Positions 1 to 8,588 of a stretch of DNA of 64,000 bases are shown piece after piece. Origin of the DNA: Synaphobranchus kaupii (lineage: Eukaryota > Chordata > Actinopteri > Anguilliformes > Synaphobranchidae); contig CM056381.1 of assembly GCA_029718625.1 (NCBI GenBank), positions 50,595,472 to 50,659,471 on the forward strand, in the 5' to 3' direction. The notes under the pieces were generated by a model. It ran no database searches. It had not been told where the DNA came from and worked only from the letters and a program-made list of their open reading frames with translations. The translations under genes and the position numbers were made by a program. Numbering within the stretch: the first letter of the stretch is position 1; every line of letters begins with the position of its first letter.

Positions 1-702
1 GGTTCCAGGCTCCGCTGTGGTCCAGCTCCCAGACCGGGCTTACTAGGGCTTCACCACACTGCTTACCCTGTTCGTGTTCCACCTAATCCTCTACCTCTGC
101 TTTCCAGTACCTAGTCCAGTTCCAGTTCCGGTTCGGAACCCAAGTCCAGTTCCGGCTTGGGACGTACCGCTGTTTTCCTGTACCAGTTCCTGTTGGACCT
201 CCCGGTCCAGTTCCAGTCCAGTTCCGGTTCGGAACCCAAGTCCAGTTCCGGCTTGGAACGAACCGCTGTTTCCATTGTTCCAGTTCCTGTTGGACCTCCC
301 GGTCCAGTTCCAGTTCCGGTTCGGGACCCAAGTCCAGTTCCGGCTTGGGACGTACCGCTGTTTTCCTGTACCCGTTCCTGTTGGACCTCCCGGTCCAGTT
401 CCAGTCCAGTTCCGGTTCGGAACCCAAGTCCAGTTCCGGCTTGGAACGTACCGCTGTTTCCACTATACCAGTTCCTGTTGGACCTCCCGGTCCAGTTCCA
501 GTCCAGTTCCGGTTCGGAACGCAAGTCCAGCTCCGGCTTGGAGCACGTTGCCGAGCTAAAGGACTTCCACCTTTGTTGTTTTCTTTGTGTCTAACTCATG
601 TACAGCTTGGGACTGCCCCAAGCTTCTTTAATAAATACTCTGTTCCGTTTCCCTGTCTCCTGGTCGTGCATTTGGGTTCTGCTAGTGTGTTGGATCGTGA
701 CA
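1..702 (+). repeat. 5' LTR, truncated by the window start
   Basis: Corresponds to 5642-6343 of the 3' LTR without indels. It ends in TCGTGACA at 702. An AATAAA poly(A) signal lies at 630-635. By comparison with the 3' LTR the promoter would be upstream of position 1, so only part of R and U5 is visible. Confidence 0.95.
110..540 (+). repeat. LTR-internal minisatellite, about 94-bp unit
   Basis: Four to five diverged units rich in CCAGTTCC and GGTTCGG recur with a period near 94 bp; the GCTGTTT segment appears near 169, 264, 357 and 451. Proline-rich open frames on both strands here come from repeat composition, not a gene. The same array is at 5751-6181. Confidence 0.85.
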
Positions 703-703
703 G

Positions 704-714
704 AACGAACTGGC
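704..714 (+). promoter_or_regulatory. Putative self-priming primer-binding site
   Basis: AACGAACTGGC begins two bases after the LTR end. It is the exact reverse complement of GCCAGTTCGTT at 5304-5314 in the LTR, which lies where transcription should start. Tf1/sushi elements are known to prime reverse transcription by folding the mRNA 5' end onto such a site instead of using a tRNA. The complementarity is seen; the mechanism is inferred. Confidence 0.7.
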
Positions 715-721
715 CAACAAA

Positions 722-1705
722 ATGGACCCAGCCGACCTTGAGCAGATACGCCATGCCTTCTCCTGCCAAACCGCTATCAGCGACCAGCAGGGGCGCCGTC
801 TGGATGACGTCCTGGAGGTTCTGAGGGGCCTAACGGAGCAGGTCACACAGCTATCCCTTCATACGCCTCTGCCTCGGGTCCTCCCGGCTCCTACATCTCC
901 TGCACCCGACCGACCTCCTGATGTCCCGGCTCACCACCCCAGTCGCGAGCCCCGAGTTCAACATCCGGAACTATTCCATGGAGGGCTGGGGAAGTGTCGC
1001 GAATTCCTCTTGAAGTGCGACATTGTCTTCAGGATGCAGCCTACCTCCTTCGCCTCCGACCCTTGCAAGATCGCGTTTCTGATGAGCAGCCTGGGAGGCA
1101 GTGCCCTGGAGTGGGCCACTTCTATTTGGGATAGCCAGACTCCCCTTTGCAACGACTTCGCCCTCTTCACTGCGGAGATGCGGCGAGTTTTCGACCACCC
1201 AGTCTGTGGTCGTGACGCTACCCAGCGCCTGCTACTGATTCGGCAGGGCAATCGTTGTGTTGCGGAGATGGCCATACAATTCCGCACCCTCGCTGCCGAG
1301 TCGGGCTGGAACGACACCTCCCTTCAGGGGGCCTTTCGCCAGGCTCTCAGTGAGGAGCTGAAGGACCAGCTTGCCACTCGGGAGGAGTCCTCCTCACTCA
1401 ACAGCCTCATCGACCTGGCTATAGCCATCGACAATCGTCTCAGAAACCGGGCCCGTGAACGAGGAAAGAATCCCTCCCGTCTTCTCCCTTCCGCCCCTTC
1501 CCGGGTTCAACATTCCTCACCCGTCCAGGGTCCTAGAGTCTCCGTTTTGCCCTCCGAGGAGGAGCCCATGCAACTGGGCCGGGTCTCCGTGGACGCCGAA
1601 GAGCGCCAACGCCGGTTCCGCACCAGGTCATGCTTCTACTGTGGCAAGCCAGGCCACCAAATCTCTTCTTGTCCCATTCGCCCAAAAGAGATGGCTCGCC
1701 AATAA
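722..1705 (+). CDS. gag: Gag polyprotein of the Ty3/sushi chromovirus
   Basis: 327 residues starting MDPADLEQ, 20 bases after the 5' LTR. It should form the cytoplasmic particle that packages element RNA. A short N-terminal coiled region with heptad-like leucines ([11 protein letters not shown]) and a proline-rich linker lead into a capsid-like domain containing [15 protein letters not shown] and ending near residue 245. A CCHC zinc knuckle, CX2CX4HX4C, follows at about residues 304-317 ([14 protein letters not shown]). This arrangement resembles the Sushi-class gag from which mammalian PEG10 and RTL genes derive. The first ATG after the LTR is taken as start. The stop at 1703-1705 lies 15 bases beyond a slippery heptamer, so a minority of ribosomes should continue into pol. 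Confidence 0.93.
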   Translation: MDPADLEQIRHAFSCQTAISDQQGRRLDDVLEVLRGLTEQVTQLSLHTPLPRVLPAPTSPAPDRPPDVPAHHPSREPRVQHPELFHGGLGKCREFLLKCDIVFRMQPTSFASDPCKIAFLMSSLGGSALEWATSIWDSQTPLCNDFALFTAEMRRVFDHPVCGRDATQRLLLIRQGNRCVAEMAIQFRTLAAESGWNDTSLQGAFRQALSEELKDQLATREESSSLNSLIDLAIAIDNRLRNRARERGKNPSRLLPSAPSRVQHSSPVQGPRVSVLPSEEEPMQLGRVSVDAEERQRRFRTRSCFYCGKPGHQISSCPIRPKEMARQ

Positions 1706-1741
1706 GACTGGGCGTATTGACGAGCCCTATTATTCCTAGTC
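1681..1741 (+). promoter_or_regulatory. -1 ribosomal frameshift signal: slippery heptamer plus H-type pseudoknot
   Basis: The heptamer C CCA AAA (1681-1687) is in the gag frame and fits X XXY YYZ. After a 5-base spacer, 1693-1704 pairs with 1715-1726 (11 of 12 pairs). Loop bases 1706-1712 pair with 1735-1741 (seven pairs including one G-U), which gives an H-type pseudoknot with connecting loops of 1, 2 and 8 bases. Slipping one base back enters the pol frame exactly. Pairing was done by hand. Confidence 0.85.
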
Positions 1742-4700
1742 ACGCTGCCCAGAACCGTCTGGAATTCAAGGCCACCCTCCTCTGGAGGGATATCACTGCT
1801 TCGGCCTCTGCCCTCATTGACTCCGGTGCGGATGCCAACTTTATCGACAGCGCCTTTGTCAAGAAGTTCGGGATTCCCACGGAGTCCTTACCTACCCCCA
1901 TCACTGCTCTCGCCTTGGACGGTAGGAGTCTGGGGGTAGTAACCCACTCCACCGTTCCCCTCCAACTAATCTTGTCCGGCAATCATCGAGAGACCATTCA
2001 GCTCCTTCTTATCCAGTCGAAACAGTCCTCCATGGTCCTAGGACAGACCTGGCTGCGCTTGCACAACCCGCACATCGACTGGCGAGCCGGTCGCATCTTG
2101 GCCTGGAGTGGCCATTGCCTTGCCAACTGCCTTCGCTCTGCTCTTTCTCCTCCTGGACCTAAGAGAATTAGACCCCTCCAGCCTGCACCCGACCTTACCC
2201 ATGTTCCTAACCTGTATCATGACCTGTCGCAAGTGTTCTCCAAGTCACGTGCCCTATCCTTGCCTCCTCACAGGCCCTACGACTGTTGCATTGACCTGCT
2301 GGCGGGAGCCAAGCTACCATCTGGCCGCCTTTACAGTCTGTCGGGTCCGGAGAAGTTGGCCATGGAGTCCTACATCCACGAGTCACTTGCGTCAGGCATT
2401 ATCCGTCCGTCGTCTTCCCCGGTTGGTGCAGGCTTCTTCTTCGTTGGGAAGAGGGACGGCTCTCTGCGGCCCTGCATTGACTATCGGGGTCTCAACGAAG
2501 TAACCATTCACAACAAGTATCCTCTTCCCCTCATTAATACCGCCTTTGAACCCCTCTCCCAGGCAGTCATCTTCACCAAGCTCGACCTCCGCAACGCGTA
2601 CCATCTAGTGCGGATACGCGAGGGGGACGAGTGGAAGACTGCTTTTAACACCCCGTTGGGCCACTACGAATATCTGGTGGTCCCGTTCGGCCTTACTAAC
2701 GCCCCAGCAGTCTTCCAGGGGATGGTGAACGATGTACTCCGGGACCTGTCTGGCAAATGTGTGTTCGTTTACATTGACGACATTCTTATTTTCTCTAAAT
2801 CCCCCCAGGAACACGTTCTCCACGTCCGTGAGGTTCTCCAGCGCCTTCTGGAGAACCAACTCTTTGTTAAGGCCGAGAAGTGCTCGTTCCACGTCTCAAG
2901 CGTCCCGTTCCTCGGCTTCATCATTGAGGAGGGCAGTATCCGGGTGGATCCTGCTAAAGTCAAGGCGGTGACAGAATGGCCCCAACCCTCGTCACGGAAG
3001 CACCTCCAGCAGTTCCTCGGGTTTGCTAACTTCTATCGCCGCTTCATCCGTAACTACAGTGTCATTGCTGCTCCTCTGACTAAACTCACCTCCACATCCG
3101 TTCCCTTCTGCTGGAATCCCGAGGCCCAGCAGGCCTTCGAACAACTTAAGGCTCGATTCTCCACTGCTCCCATTCTCTGTCACCCCGACACCTCCCGTCA
3201 GTTTACAGTTGAGGTGGATGCCTCAGACACCGGTGTGGGGGCCATTCTGTCCCAGCGTACCGCCTTGGACAGCAAGCTCCATCCCTGCGCCTTCTTCTCC
3301 CGGAGACTGTCCGCCGCCGAACACAATTATGATGTCGGGGATCGGGAACTTCTCGCCATTAAGTTGGCACTGGAGGAGTGGCGTCATTGGCTGGAGGGGG
3401 CAGGTACCCCCTTTATTGTTTTTACTGATCACCACAATTTGATTTACCTCAGGTCAGCCAAGAGGCTTAATGCCCGTCAGGCTAGGTGGTCACTATTCTT
3501 TGCCCGTTTTAATTTCTCTGTCACTTACCGCCCCGGCTCTCGTAACACTAAGGCTGATGCCTTGTCCCGTGTTTTTTCCCCCCCTTCCAGTCCTGCTGAC
3601 CCCGAGTCCATCCTCCCTGCTTCCTGTTTTGTGGCTGCGGTGTCTTGGGAGATCGAGGGCATCGTGAAGGCCGCCCAGGCTTCCCAACCTGATCCCCGCA
3701 ATAACCCTAACTCCTCTCTTTTTGTGCCCGACTCCGTCCGTTCCCAGGTCCTGGAATGGGTTCATGCCTCCCGTCTGGCTTGTCACCCAGGTGTTGCCAG
3801 AACCATCGCCCTGGTCAAGAGGAGTTTTTGGTGGTCCACCCTCAATGGGGATACCCGTGCCTTTGTCCTGGCCTGCCCTGTTTGCGCCAGGAGCAAGGCC
3901 TCCCACCAGCCTCCCTCCGGTCTTCTCCGCCCCCTCCCCGTCCCGGGCCGTCCTTGGAGCCACATTGGTGTGGACTTTGTCACCGGTCTGCCTTTGTCAG
4001 AGGGTAACACCACTATCCTGACAATTGTGGACCGGTTCTCCAAGGCGGTTCATTTCATCCCCCTTCCCAAACTCCCTTCCGCCCTCGAAACGGCGGAGCT
4101 CCTGGTGCTACACGTCGTCAGGCTGCACGGGATCCCCTCCGACATCGTTTCGGACCGTGGGCCCCAATTCTCCTCCCAGGTGTGGAGGGCGTTCTGTGTA
4201 ACCCTGGGTGCTTCTGTTAGTCTGTCTTCTGGTTTCCATCCTCAGACTAACGGCCAGGCGGAGAGGGCGAACCAGGACCTGGGATCCGCCCTGCGGTGCG
4301 TTACGGCTCGCAACCCCGCTTCCTGGAGCCGCCTCCTCCCATGGGTAGAATACGCGCATAATTCCCTTAAGTGCACGTCCACAGGGATGTCTCCCTTCGA
4401 GTGTTCGTTAGGATACCAACCCCCCCTCTTAACGGTCCAGGAGGCCGAGGTTGCAGTCCCCTCCGTCAAGTCCCACATCCTTAAATGTAAACGGATGTGG
4501 AGACTTACTCGCACCGCACTCCTTCGCTCTAATTCCCGCACCCAGCGCCTGGCGGACCTTCACAGGACCGCAGCCCCACAGTATAAGGTCGGTCAGCAGG
4601 TCTGGTTGTCTACAGCCAATATCCCCCTCCCTACTTCCTCTAAAAAGCTTCAACCCCGGTTTATTGGTCCTTTCCCCATTGTTTGCCTAGTTAACCCTGT

Positions 4701-5040
4701 TTCTGTCAAACTCTCCCTCCCTGTTTCCCTCAAAATCCATCCCATTTTTCATGTGAGCCAGGTTAAGCCTGTCGCCTCCAGCCTCCTCAGTGCCCCGGCG
4801 GTTACCCCTCCACCGCCCCGGATCATCGACCATGCCCCGGCCTACACGGTGAGTCGTATTCTCGACATCCGCCGCAAGGGCCGGGGCTACCAATACTTGG
4901 TCGACTGGGAGGGTTATGGCCCAGAGGAGCGGTCCTGGCTCCACAAGAGTCTAATTCTGGACCACTCTCTCATCTCTGACTTCCACCAACAATTCCCGGA
5001 CAAGGTTACACCTCCAGTTACGCCAGGTGGCGTTCGTTGA
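1687..5040 (+). CDS. pol: Pol polyprotein: protease, RT, RNase H, integrase, chromodomain
   Basis: Open frame of about 1,118 codons, entered by -1 frameshifting from gag; the frame itself is open from at least the ATG at 1630. In order: an aspartic protease with DSGA (1819); reverse transcriptase with YIDD (2770-2781) in the context [12 protein letters not shown]; RNase H with VDASDTG (about 3214); an integrase zinc domain with His-His-Cys-Cys spacing (about 3760-3900); an integrase core with Asp in GVDFVTG (about 3973), Asp in SDRGPQFSS (about 4153) and Glu in [10 protein letters not shown] (about 4261); and a C-terminal chromodomain (about 4849-5010) with aromatic residues in [10 protein letters not shown]. 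The products copy element RNA to DNA and insert it, with the chromodomain likely directing integration to particular chromatin. No stop or frameshift is seen, so this copy may be functional. Confidence 0.95.
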   Translation, partial: RDGSPIRLGVLTSPIIPSHAAQNRLEFKATLLWRDITASASALIDSGADANFIDSAFVKKFGIPTESLPTPITALALDGRSLGVVTHSTVPLQLILSGNHRETIQLLLIQSKQSSMVLGQTWLRLHNPHIDWRAGRILAWSGHCLANCLRSALSPPGPKRIRPLQPAPDLTHVPNLYHDLSQVFSKSRALSLPPHRPYDCCIDLLAGAKLPSGRLYSLSGPEKLAMESYIHESLASGIIRPSSSPVGAGFFFVGKRDGSLRPCIDYRGLNEVTIHNKYPLPLINTAFEPLSQAVIFTKLDLRNAYHLVRIREGDEWKTAFNTPLGHYEYLVVPFGLTNAPAVFQGMVNDVLRDLSGKCVFVYIDDILIFSKSPQEHVLHVREVLQRLLENQLFVKAEKCSFHVSSVPFLGFIIEEGSIRVDPAKVKAVTEWPQPSSRKHLQQFLGFANFYRRFIRNYSVIAAPLTKLTSTSVPFCWNPEAQQAFEQLKARFSTAPILCHPDTSRQFTVEVDASDTGVGAILSQRTALDSKLHPCAFFSRRLSAAEHNYDVGDRELLAIKLALEEWRHWLEGAGTPFIVFTDHHNLIYLRSAKRLNARQARWSLFFARFNFSVTYRPGSRNTKADALSRVFSPPSSPADPESILPASCFVAAVSWEIEGIVKAAQASQPDPRNNPNSSLFVPDSVRSQVLEWVHASRLACHPGVARTIALVKRSFWWSTLNGDTRAFVLACPVCARSKASHQPPSGLLRPLPVPGRPWSHIGVDFVTGLPLSEGNTTILTIVDRFSKAVHFIPLPKLPSALETAELLVLHVVRLHGIPSDIVSDRGPQFSSQVWRAFCVTLGASVSLSSGFHPQTNGQAERANQDLGSALRCVTARNPASWSRLLPWVEYAHNSLKCTSTGMSPFECSLGYQPPLLTVQEAEVAVPSVKSHILKCKRMWRLTRTALLRSNSRTQRLADLHRTAAPQYKVGQQVWLSTANIPLPTSSKKLQPRFIGPFPIVCLVNPVSVKLSLPVSLKIHPIFHVSQVKPVASSLLSAPAVTPPPPRIIDHAPAYTVSRILDIRRKGRGYQYLVDWEGYGPEERSWLHKSLILDHSLISDFHQQFPDKVTPPVTPGGVR

Positions 5041-5048
5041 GGGGGGGG
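5039..5048 (+). promoter_or_regulatory. Polypurine tract
   Basis: GAGGGGGGGG overlaps the pol stop codon and lies three bases before the 3' LTR, where plus-strand DNA synthesis would be primed. Confidence 0.85.
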
Positions 5049-5051
5049 TAC

Positions 5052-6343
5052 TGTAACATTCCGCTCCCTTCCTGTCCGTTTTCCTTGTTTTGCCATGTCC
5101 CTCCGTGTCTTGTTTGATTCCCTTGTCCATGTTTTCCCCCTTGCTAAAGGCTGGGCGTGTCCCCCTCCGTTTGTTTCACTCTGTGCTTCCACTTTGGTTT
5201 CACCTGTTAATTATTCAATCACCCGCGGTTACATTCCTCACCATTTCCTTATTGGTTCCAATTTCACTCCCCTACTTAAACCCCCGACTGGCTGCTATTC
5301 AGCGCCAGTTCGTTAACGTACTTCGTTTGGTGTTGGTCTCTGGTTTCTAGTCCTGTCCGCGGAAATCTAAGTAGTTCTTAGTATTCCTTTTTCTACTCTG
5401 TGCATTCTACCCGCTGATTAGTGTTTGTTTCAGTCCCTGCTTCTGCTATCCTGTTTTGCTCCTTTGTTTTTGTTCGTTTGTGCCTTACCCACCACAGCTC
5501 CGTCCAGCCTGCAGCAGTTCCCTGTGCGTGTGGTTGCAGTACCTCAGCTCCCTTCCAACGGCGCACCCTCAGCTGGGTTAACAGTCTCTGGACCCCCCAG
5601 TGGTTCCTGTCTGGCCGTGGCACCCACCTTGCTGCAGTGTCGGTTCCAGGCTCCGCTGTGGTCCAGCTCCCAGACCGGGCTTACTAGGGCTTCACCACAC
5701 TGCTTACCCTGTTCGTGTTCCACCTAATCCTCTACCTCTGCTTTCCAGTACCTAGTCCAGTTCCAGTTCCGGTTCGGAACCCAAGTCCAGTTCCGGCTTG
5801 GGACGTACCGCTGTTTTCCTGTACCAGTTCCTGTTGGACCTCCCGGTCCAGTTCCAGTCCAGTTCCGGTTCGGAACCCAAGTCCAGTTCCGGCTTGGAAC
5901 GAACCGCTGTTTCCATTGTTCCAGTTCCTGTTGGACCTCCCGGTCCAGTTCCAGTTCCGGTTCGGGACCCAAGTCCAGTTCCGGCTTGGGACGTACCGCT
6001 GTTTTCCTGTACCCGTTCCTGTTGGACCTCCCGGTCCAGTTCCAGTCCAGTTCCGGTTCGGAACCCAAGTCCAGTTCCGGCTTGGAACGTACCGCTGTTT
6101 CCACTATACCAGTTCCTGTTGGACCTCCCGGTCCAGTTCCAGTCCAGTTCCGGTTCGGAACGCAAGTCCAGCTCCGGCTTGGAGCACGTTGCCGAGCTAA
6201 AGGACTTCCACCTTTGTTGTTTTCTTTGTGTCTAACCCATGTACAGCTTGGGACTGCCCCAAGCTTCTTTAATAAATACTCTGTTCCGTTTCCCTGTCTC
6301 CTGGTCGTGCATTTGGGTTCTGCTAGTGTGTTGGATCGTGACA
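5052..6343 (+). repeat. 3' LTR, 1,292 bp
   Basis: Bounded by TGTAAC and GTGACA (TG...CA). It contains an inverted CCAAT box, a TATA-like box, a probable transcription start near 5304, the 94-bp minisatellite (5751-6181) and AATAAA at 6271-6276. R plus U5 would be about 1,040 bases, which is long for a Ty3 element. Confidence 0.95.
5251..5304 (+). promoter_or_regulatory. LTR core promoter
   Basis: ATTGG (5251-5255, an inverted CCAAT box) is followed by TACTTAAA (5273-5280). The latter is 31 bases before 5304, where the 11-base sequence complementary to the primer site starts. This agrees with transcription starting at or near 5304. Confidence 0.6.
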
Positions 6344-6345
6344 AA

Positions 6346-6608
6346 TAGTTTATAAATCACTCAACGGCTTAGGACCAAAATACATCTTGGAAATGCTCAG
6401 GCCATATAAACCAAACAGATCTCTTAGATCGTTGGGATCGGATCAGCTCATTGTGCCTAAGGTTAAAACAAAAAATGGGGAGGCAGCCTTTAGTTTTTAC
6501 GCTACCCATAGCTGGAACCTACTACCCTACGACCTTAGACATGCCTCTTGTATTATGTCTTTTAAATCTGGTCTGAAAACTTTGCTCTTCTCACGGGCCT
6601 TTGACTGA
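6346..6608 (+). pseudogene. LINE reverse-transcriptase C-terminus relic (L2/Rex1-like)
   Basis: Translation from 6346 gives KSLNGLGPKYI, then LEMLRPYKPNRSLRSL, SFYATHSWNLLPYDLR and FKSGLKTLLF. These are the conserved C-terminal motifs of fish L2/Rex1-type LINE proteins. Everything 5' is missing because the chromovirus inserted here or because the copy was already truncated. The stop follows RAFD at 6606-6608. Confidence 0.7.
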
Positions 6609-7437
6609 AATTTTGCTGCATTGTACTGCATTTTATTGTACTTTTATTAAGCCCAGCCGGTATTTTTAACTCTATTGTTTCTTGTTTTATTTATCTCCCT
6701 GTGTACCTAATATATCTGATTAGAGTGTTCCATTATCTCATGTCTGTGAGGCACTTCTATCTTTTCTTTTATTATTTTCTAATTGATTTATTTTTAAGCT
6801 TATTTATCCTTTAAAGCTGTTTTATCCTTTATTTATTTTTAATATTTTTTAATTTTTGTTTAAATTTTTTTTTTTATTCCTTCTTCTTCTGCACCGCATA
6901 TACTTAGATAAATACTGTTATCTGATGTTCAGTTGTTGCCTGTTATCTGTTGAGCACTTGAAAAGTCCTCTATAAAGTTGGGCAAAGAAAAAGAGGCCGT
7001 AGTGCGCTCAACTTAAGGCAACTTAAAAGTTTGATTAGTGACCGACGGGTCCGTCACTCTGTGGAGTGATTCAAACTGTGGAGGCTGTATGCTGCTCCAA
7101 CCCATGGGCTAATATTTTTACAAAAGTCCTGCAGCGTAGCTGGCAGGCACCTGCAGCGGAGCTGGCAGGTATATTATCACCCAGAGAGAGAGGTTGTACG
7201 GTGTGTAGCAGATGGCAGGTAGCAGGCTGTTTATGGTAGGAGTGTTTGTTGGGGTATTTGTTTTGTGGGCCCAACCAGTATTGCGTTTTATTATAACTGT
7301 TTTAACTTCTTATTAACACTGGTGAATTCTAATTAACTTTTTATATAATGTCTTTCTATGTCTTATGTAAAGCACTTTGAGTTGCCTTGTGTATGAAAAT
7401 GTGCTATAAAAATAAGACTTGACTTGACTTGACTTGT
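6609..7437 (+). repeat. AT-rich stretch, probable LINE 3' UTR, with a LINE-like tail
   Basis: No gene is seen. The segment 7365-7437 (AAGCACTTTGAGTTGCC, GTGCTATAAAAATAA, then three TTGAC repeats) is a typical 3' end of fish L2-like LINEs. It could be the 3' end of the relic at 6346 or of a separate copy. 7050-7280 is unassigned. Confidence 0.5.
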
Positions 7438-7639
7438 GGATAATAATCCCTTTGTTGAATATTGGTAACAATCGCATTTGTTTAGGCTATCATCTTTTCC
7501 TGCTGTGGTGAATAAATAGCATGAGCTGTCCAGATTATTGAAATTATTTGATTCAAAACACTAGTTTTTTGGCTGATTAGTAGAAAAAAGGAGCAGAATT
7601 TGGAGCAAGTCTTTTTCTCTTGGGATTAGGGAACATAAC
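7438..7639. other. Unassigned spacer
   Basis: About 200 bp of AT-rich sequence before the 64-bp array. No gene, RNA or repeat is recognised. Confidence 0.6.
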
Positions 7640-8420
7640 GGAGCGGAGAGAAGGTAAGAAAGGGGAGCGATGGAGCAGAGCGCACGCACAGCCGCGTGGC
7701 TGGGGAGCGGAGCGAAGGTAAGAAAGGGGAGCGATGCAGCAGAGCGCACGCACAGCCGCGTGGCTGGGGAGCGGAGCGAAGGTAAGAAAGGGGAGCGATG
7801 GAGCAGAGCGCACGCACAGCCGCGTGGCTGGGGAGCGGAGAGAAGGTAAGAAAGGGGAGCGATGCAGCAGAGCGCACGCACAGCCGCGTGGCTGGGGAGC
7901 GGAGAGAAGGTAAGAAAGGGGAGCGATGCAGCAGAGCGCACGCACAGCCGCGTGGCTGGGGAACGGAGAGAAGGTAAGAAAGGGGAGCGATGCAGCAGAG
8001 CGCACGCACAGCCGTGTGGCTGGGGAACGGAGCGAAGGTAAGAAAGGGGAGCGATGCAGCAGAGCGCACGCACAGCCGCGTGGCTGGGGAACGGAGAGAA
8101 GGTAAGAAAGGGGAGCGATGCAGCAGAGCGCACGCACAGCCGTGTGGCTGGGGAACGGAGCGAAGGTAAGAAAGGGGAGCGATGCAGCAGAGCGCACGCA
8201 CAGCCGCGTGGCTGGGGAACGGAGCGAAGGTAAGAAAGGGGAGCGATGCAGCAGAGCGCACGCACAGCCGCGTGGCTGGGGAGCGGAGAGAAGGTAAGAA
8301 AGGGGAGCGATGCAGCAGAGCGCACGCACAGCCGCGTGGCTGGGGAACGGAGAGAAGGTAAGAAAGGGGAGCGATGCAGCAGAGCGCACGCACAGCCGCG
8401 TGGCTGGGGAACGGAGTTTC
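7640..8420 (+). repeat. Minisatellite, 64-bp unit, about 12 copies
   Basis: Units start at 7640, 7704, 7768 and so on to 8408 with an exact 64-bp period and only single-base variants (CGCG/CGTG, GGAGCGG/GGAACGG, GAGAGAA/GAGCGAA). Since 64 is not a multiple of 3, all three reverse frames run through the array and give 254-284 residue repeat ORFs; these are not genes. Every unit contains AAGGTAAGAAA, a perfect 5' splice-site consensus on the plus strand. Confidence 0.97.
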
Positions 8421-8588
8421 TTTTCGCTCAACTCCGCTCACACGCTCTGGTGCCTATGCAAATAAAGTTTGAGCATAATGTTTTTTTCAATTCAAAATAA
8501 ATCTTTAATGAATCCGGAGGAGATCATTCATCATTAATTTACAACCTCCCTAAATGTATATCTGTCGGTATTAAGAATACACTCTCCA
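8421..8588. other. Unassigned spacer and left target duplication
   Basis: No gene is seen. The last eight bases, ACTCTCCA (8581-8588), are the left target-site copy of the hAT-type element that follows. Confidence 0.8.

Larger units (their letters stand above)
1..6343 (+). mobile_element. Ty3-type chromovirus LTR retrotransposon (Tf1/sushi-like), nearly complete
   Basis: The order seen is 5' LTR end, gag, pol, polypurine tract, 3' LTR. The window starts inside the 5' LTR, so about 590 bp of it are missing; the full element would be about 6.9 kb. The visible 702 bp of the 5' LTR match the 3' LTR at a fixed offset with a single difference seen (T at 596, C at 6237), so the insertion is recent. 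Both reading frames are open over their full length. Integrase followed by a C-terminal chromodomain marks a chromovirus; a gag with one zinc knuckle, a -1 frameshift and an apparent self-priming site point to the Tf1/sushi group. The flank after 6343 is an old LINE fragment. Confidence 0.95.

Noticed and set aside
74..594. Proline-rich 126-206 residue ORFs on both strands of the LTRs
   Set aside because: They lie within the 94-bp LTR minisatellite and occur in both LTRs and in several frames; they are a composition effect.
7561..8441. Three overlapping minus-strand ORFs of 254-284 residues with SAASLPFLTF repeats
   Set aside because: They arise because the 64-bp unit has no stop in any reverse frame and its length cycles through all three frames. 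All frames give the same peptide repeat and no start or flanking exon supports a gene.
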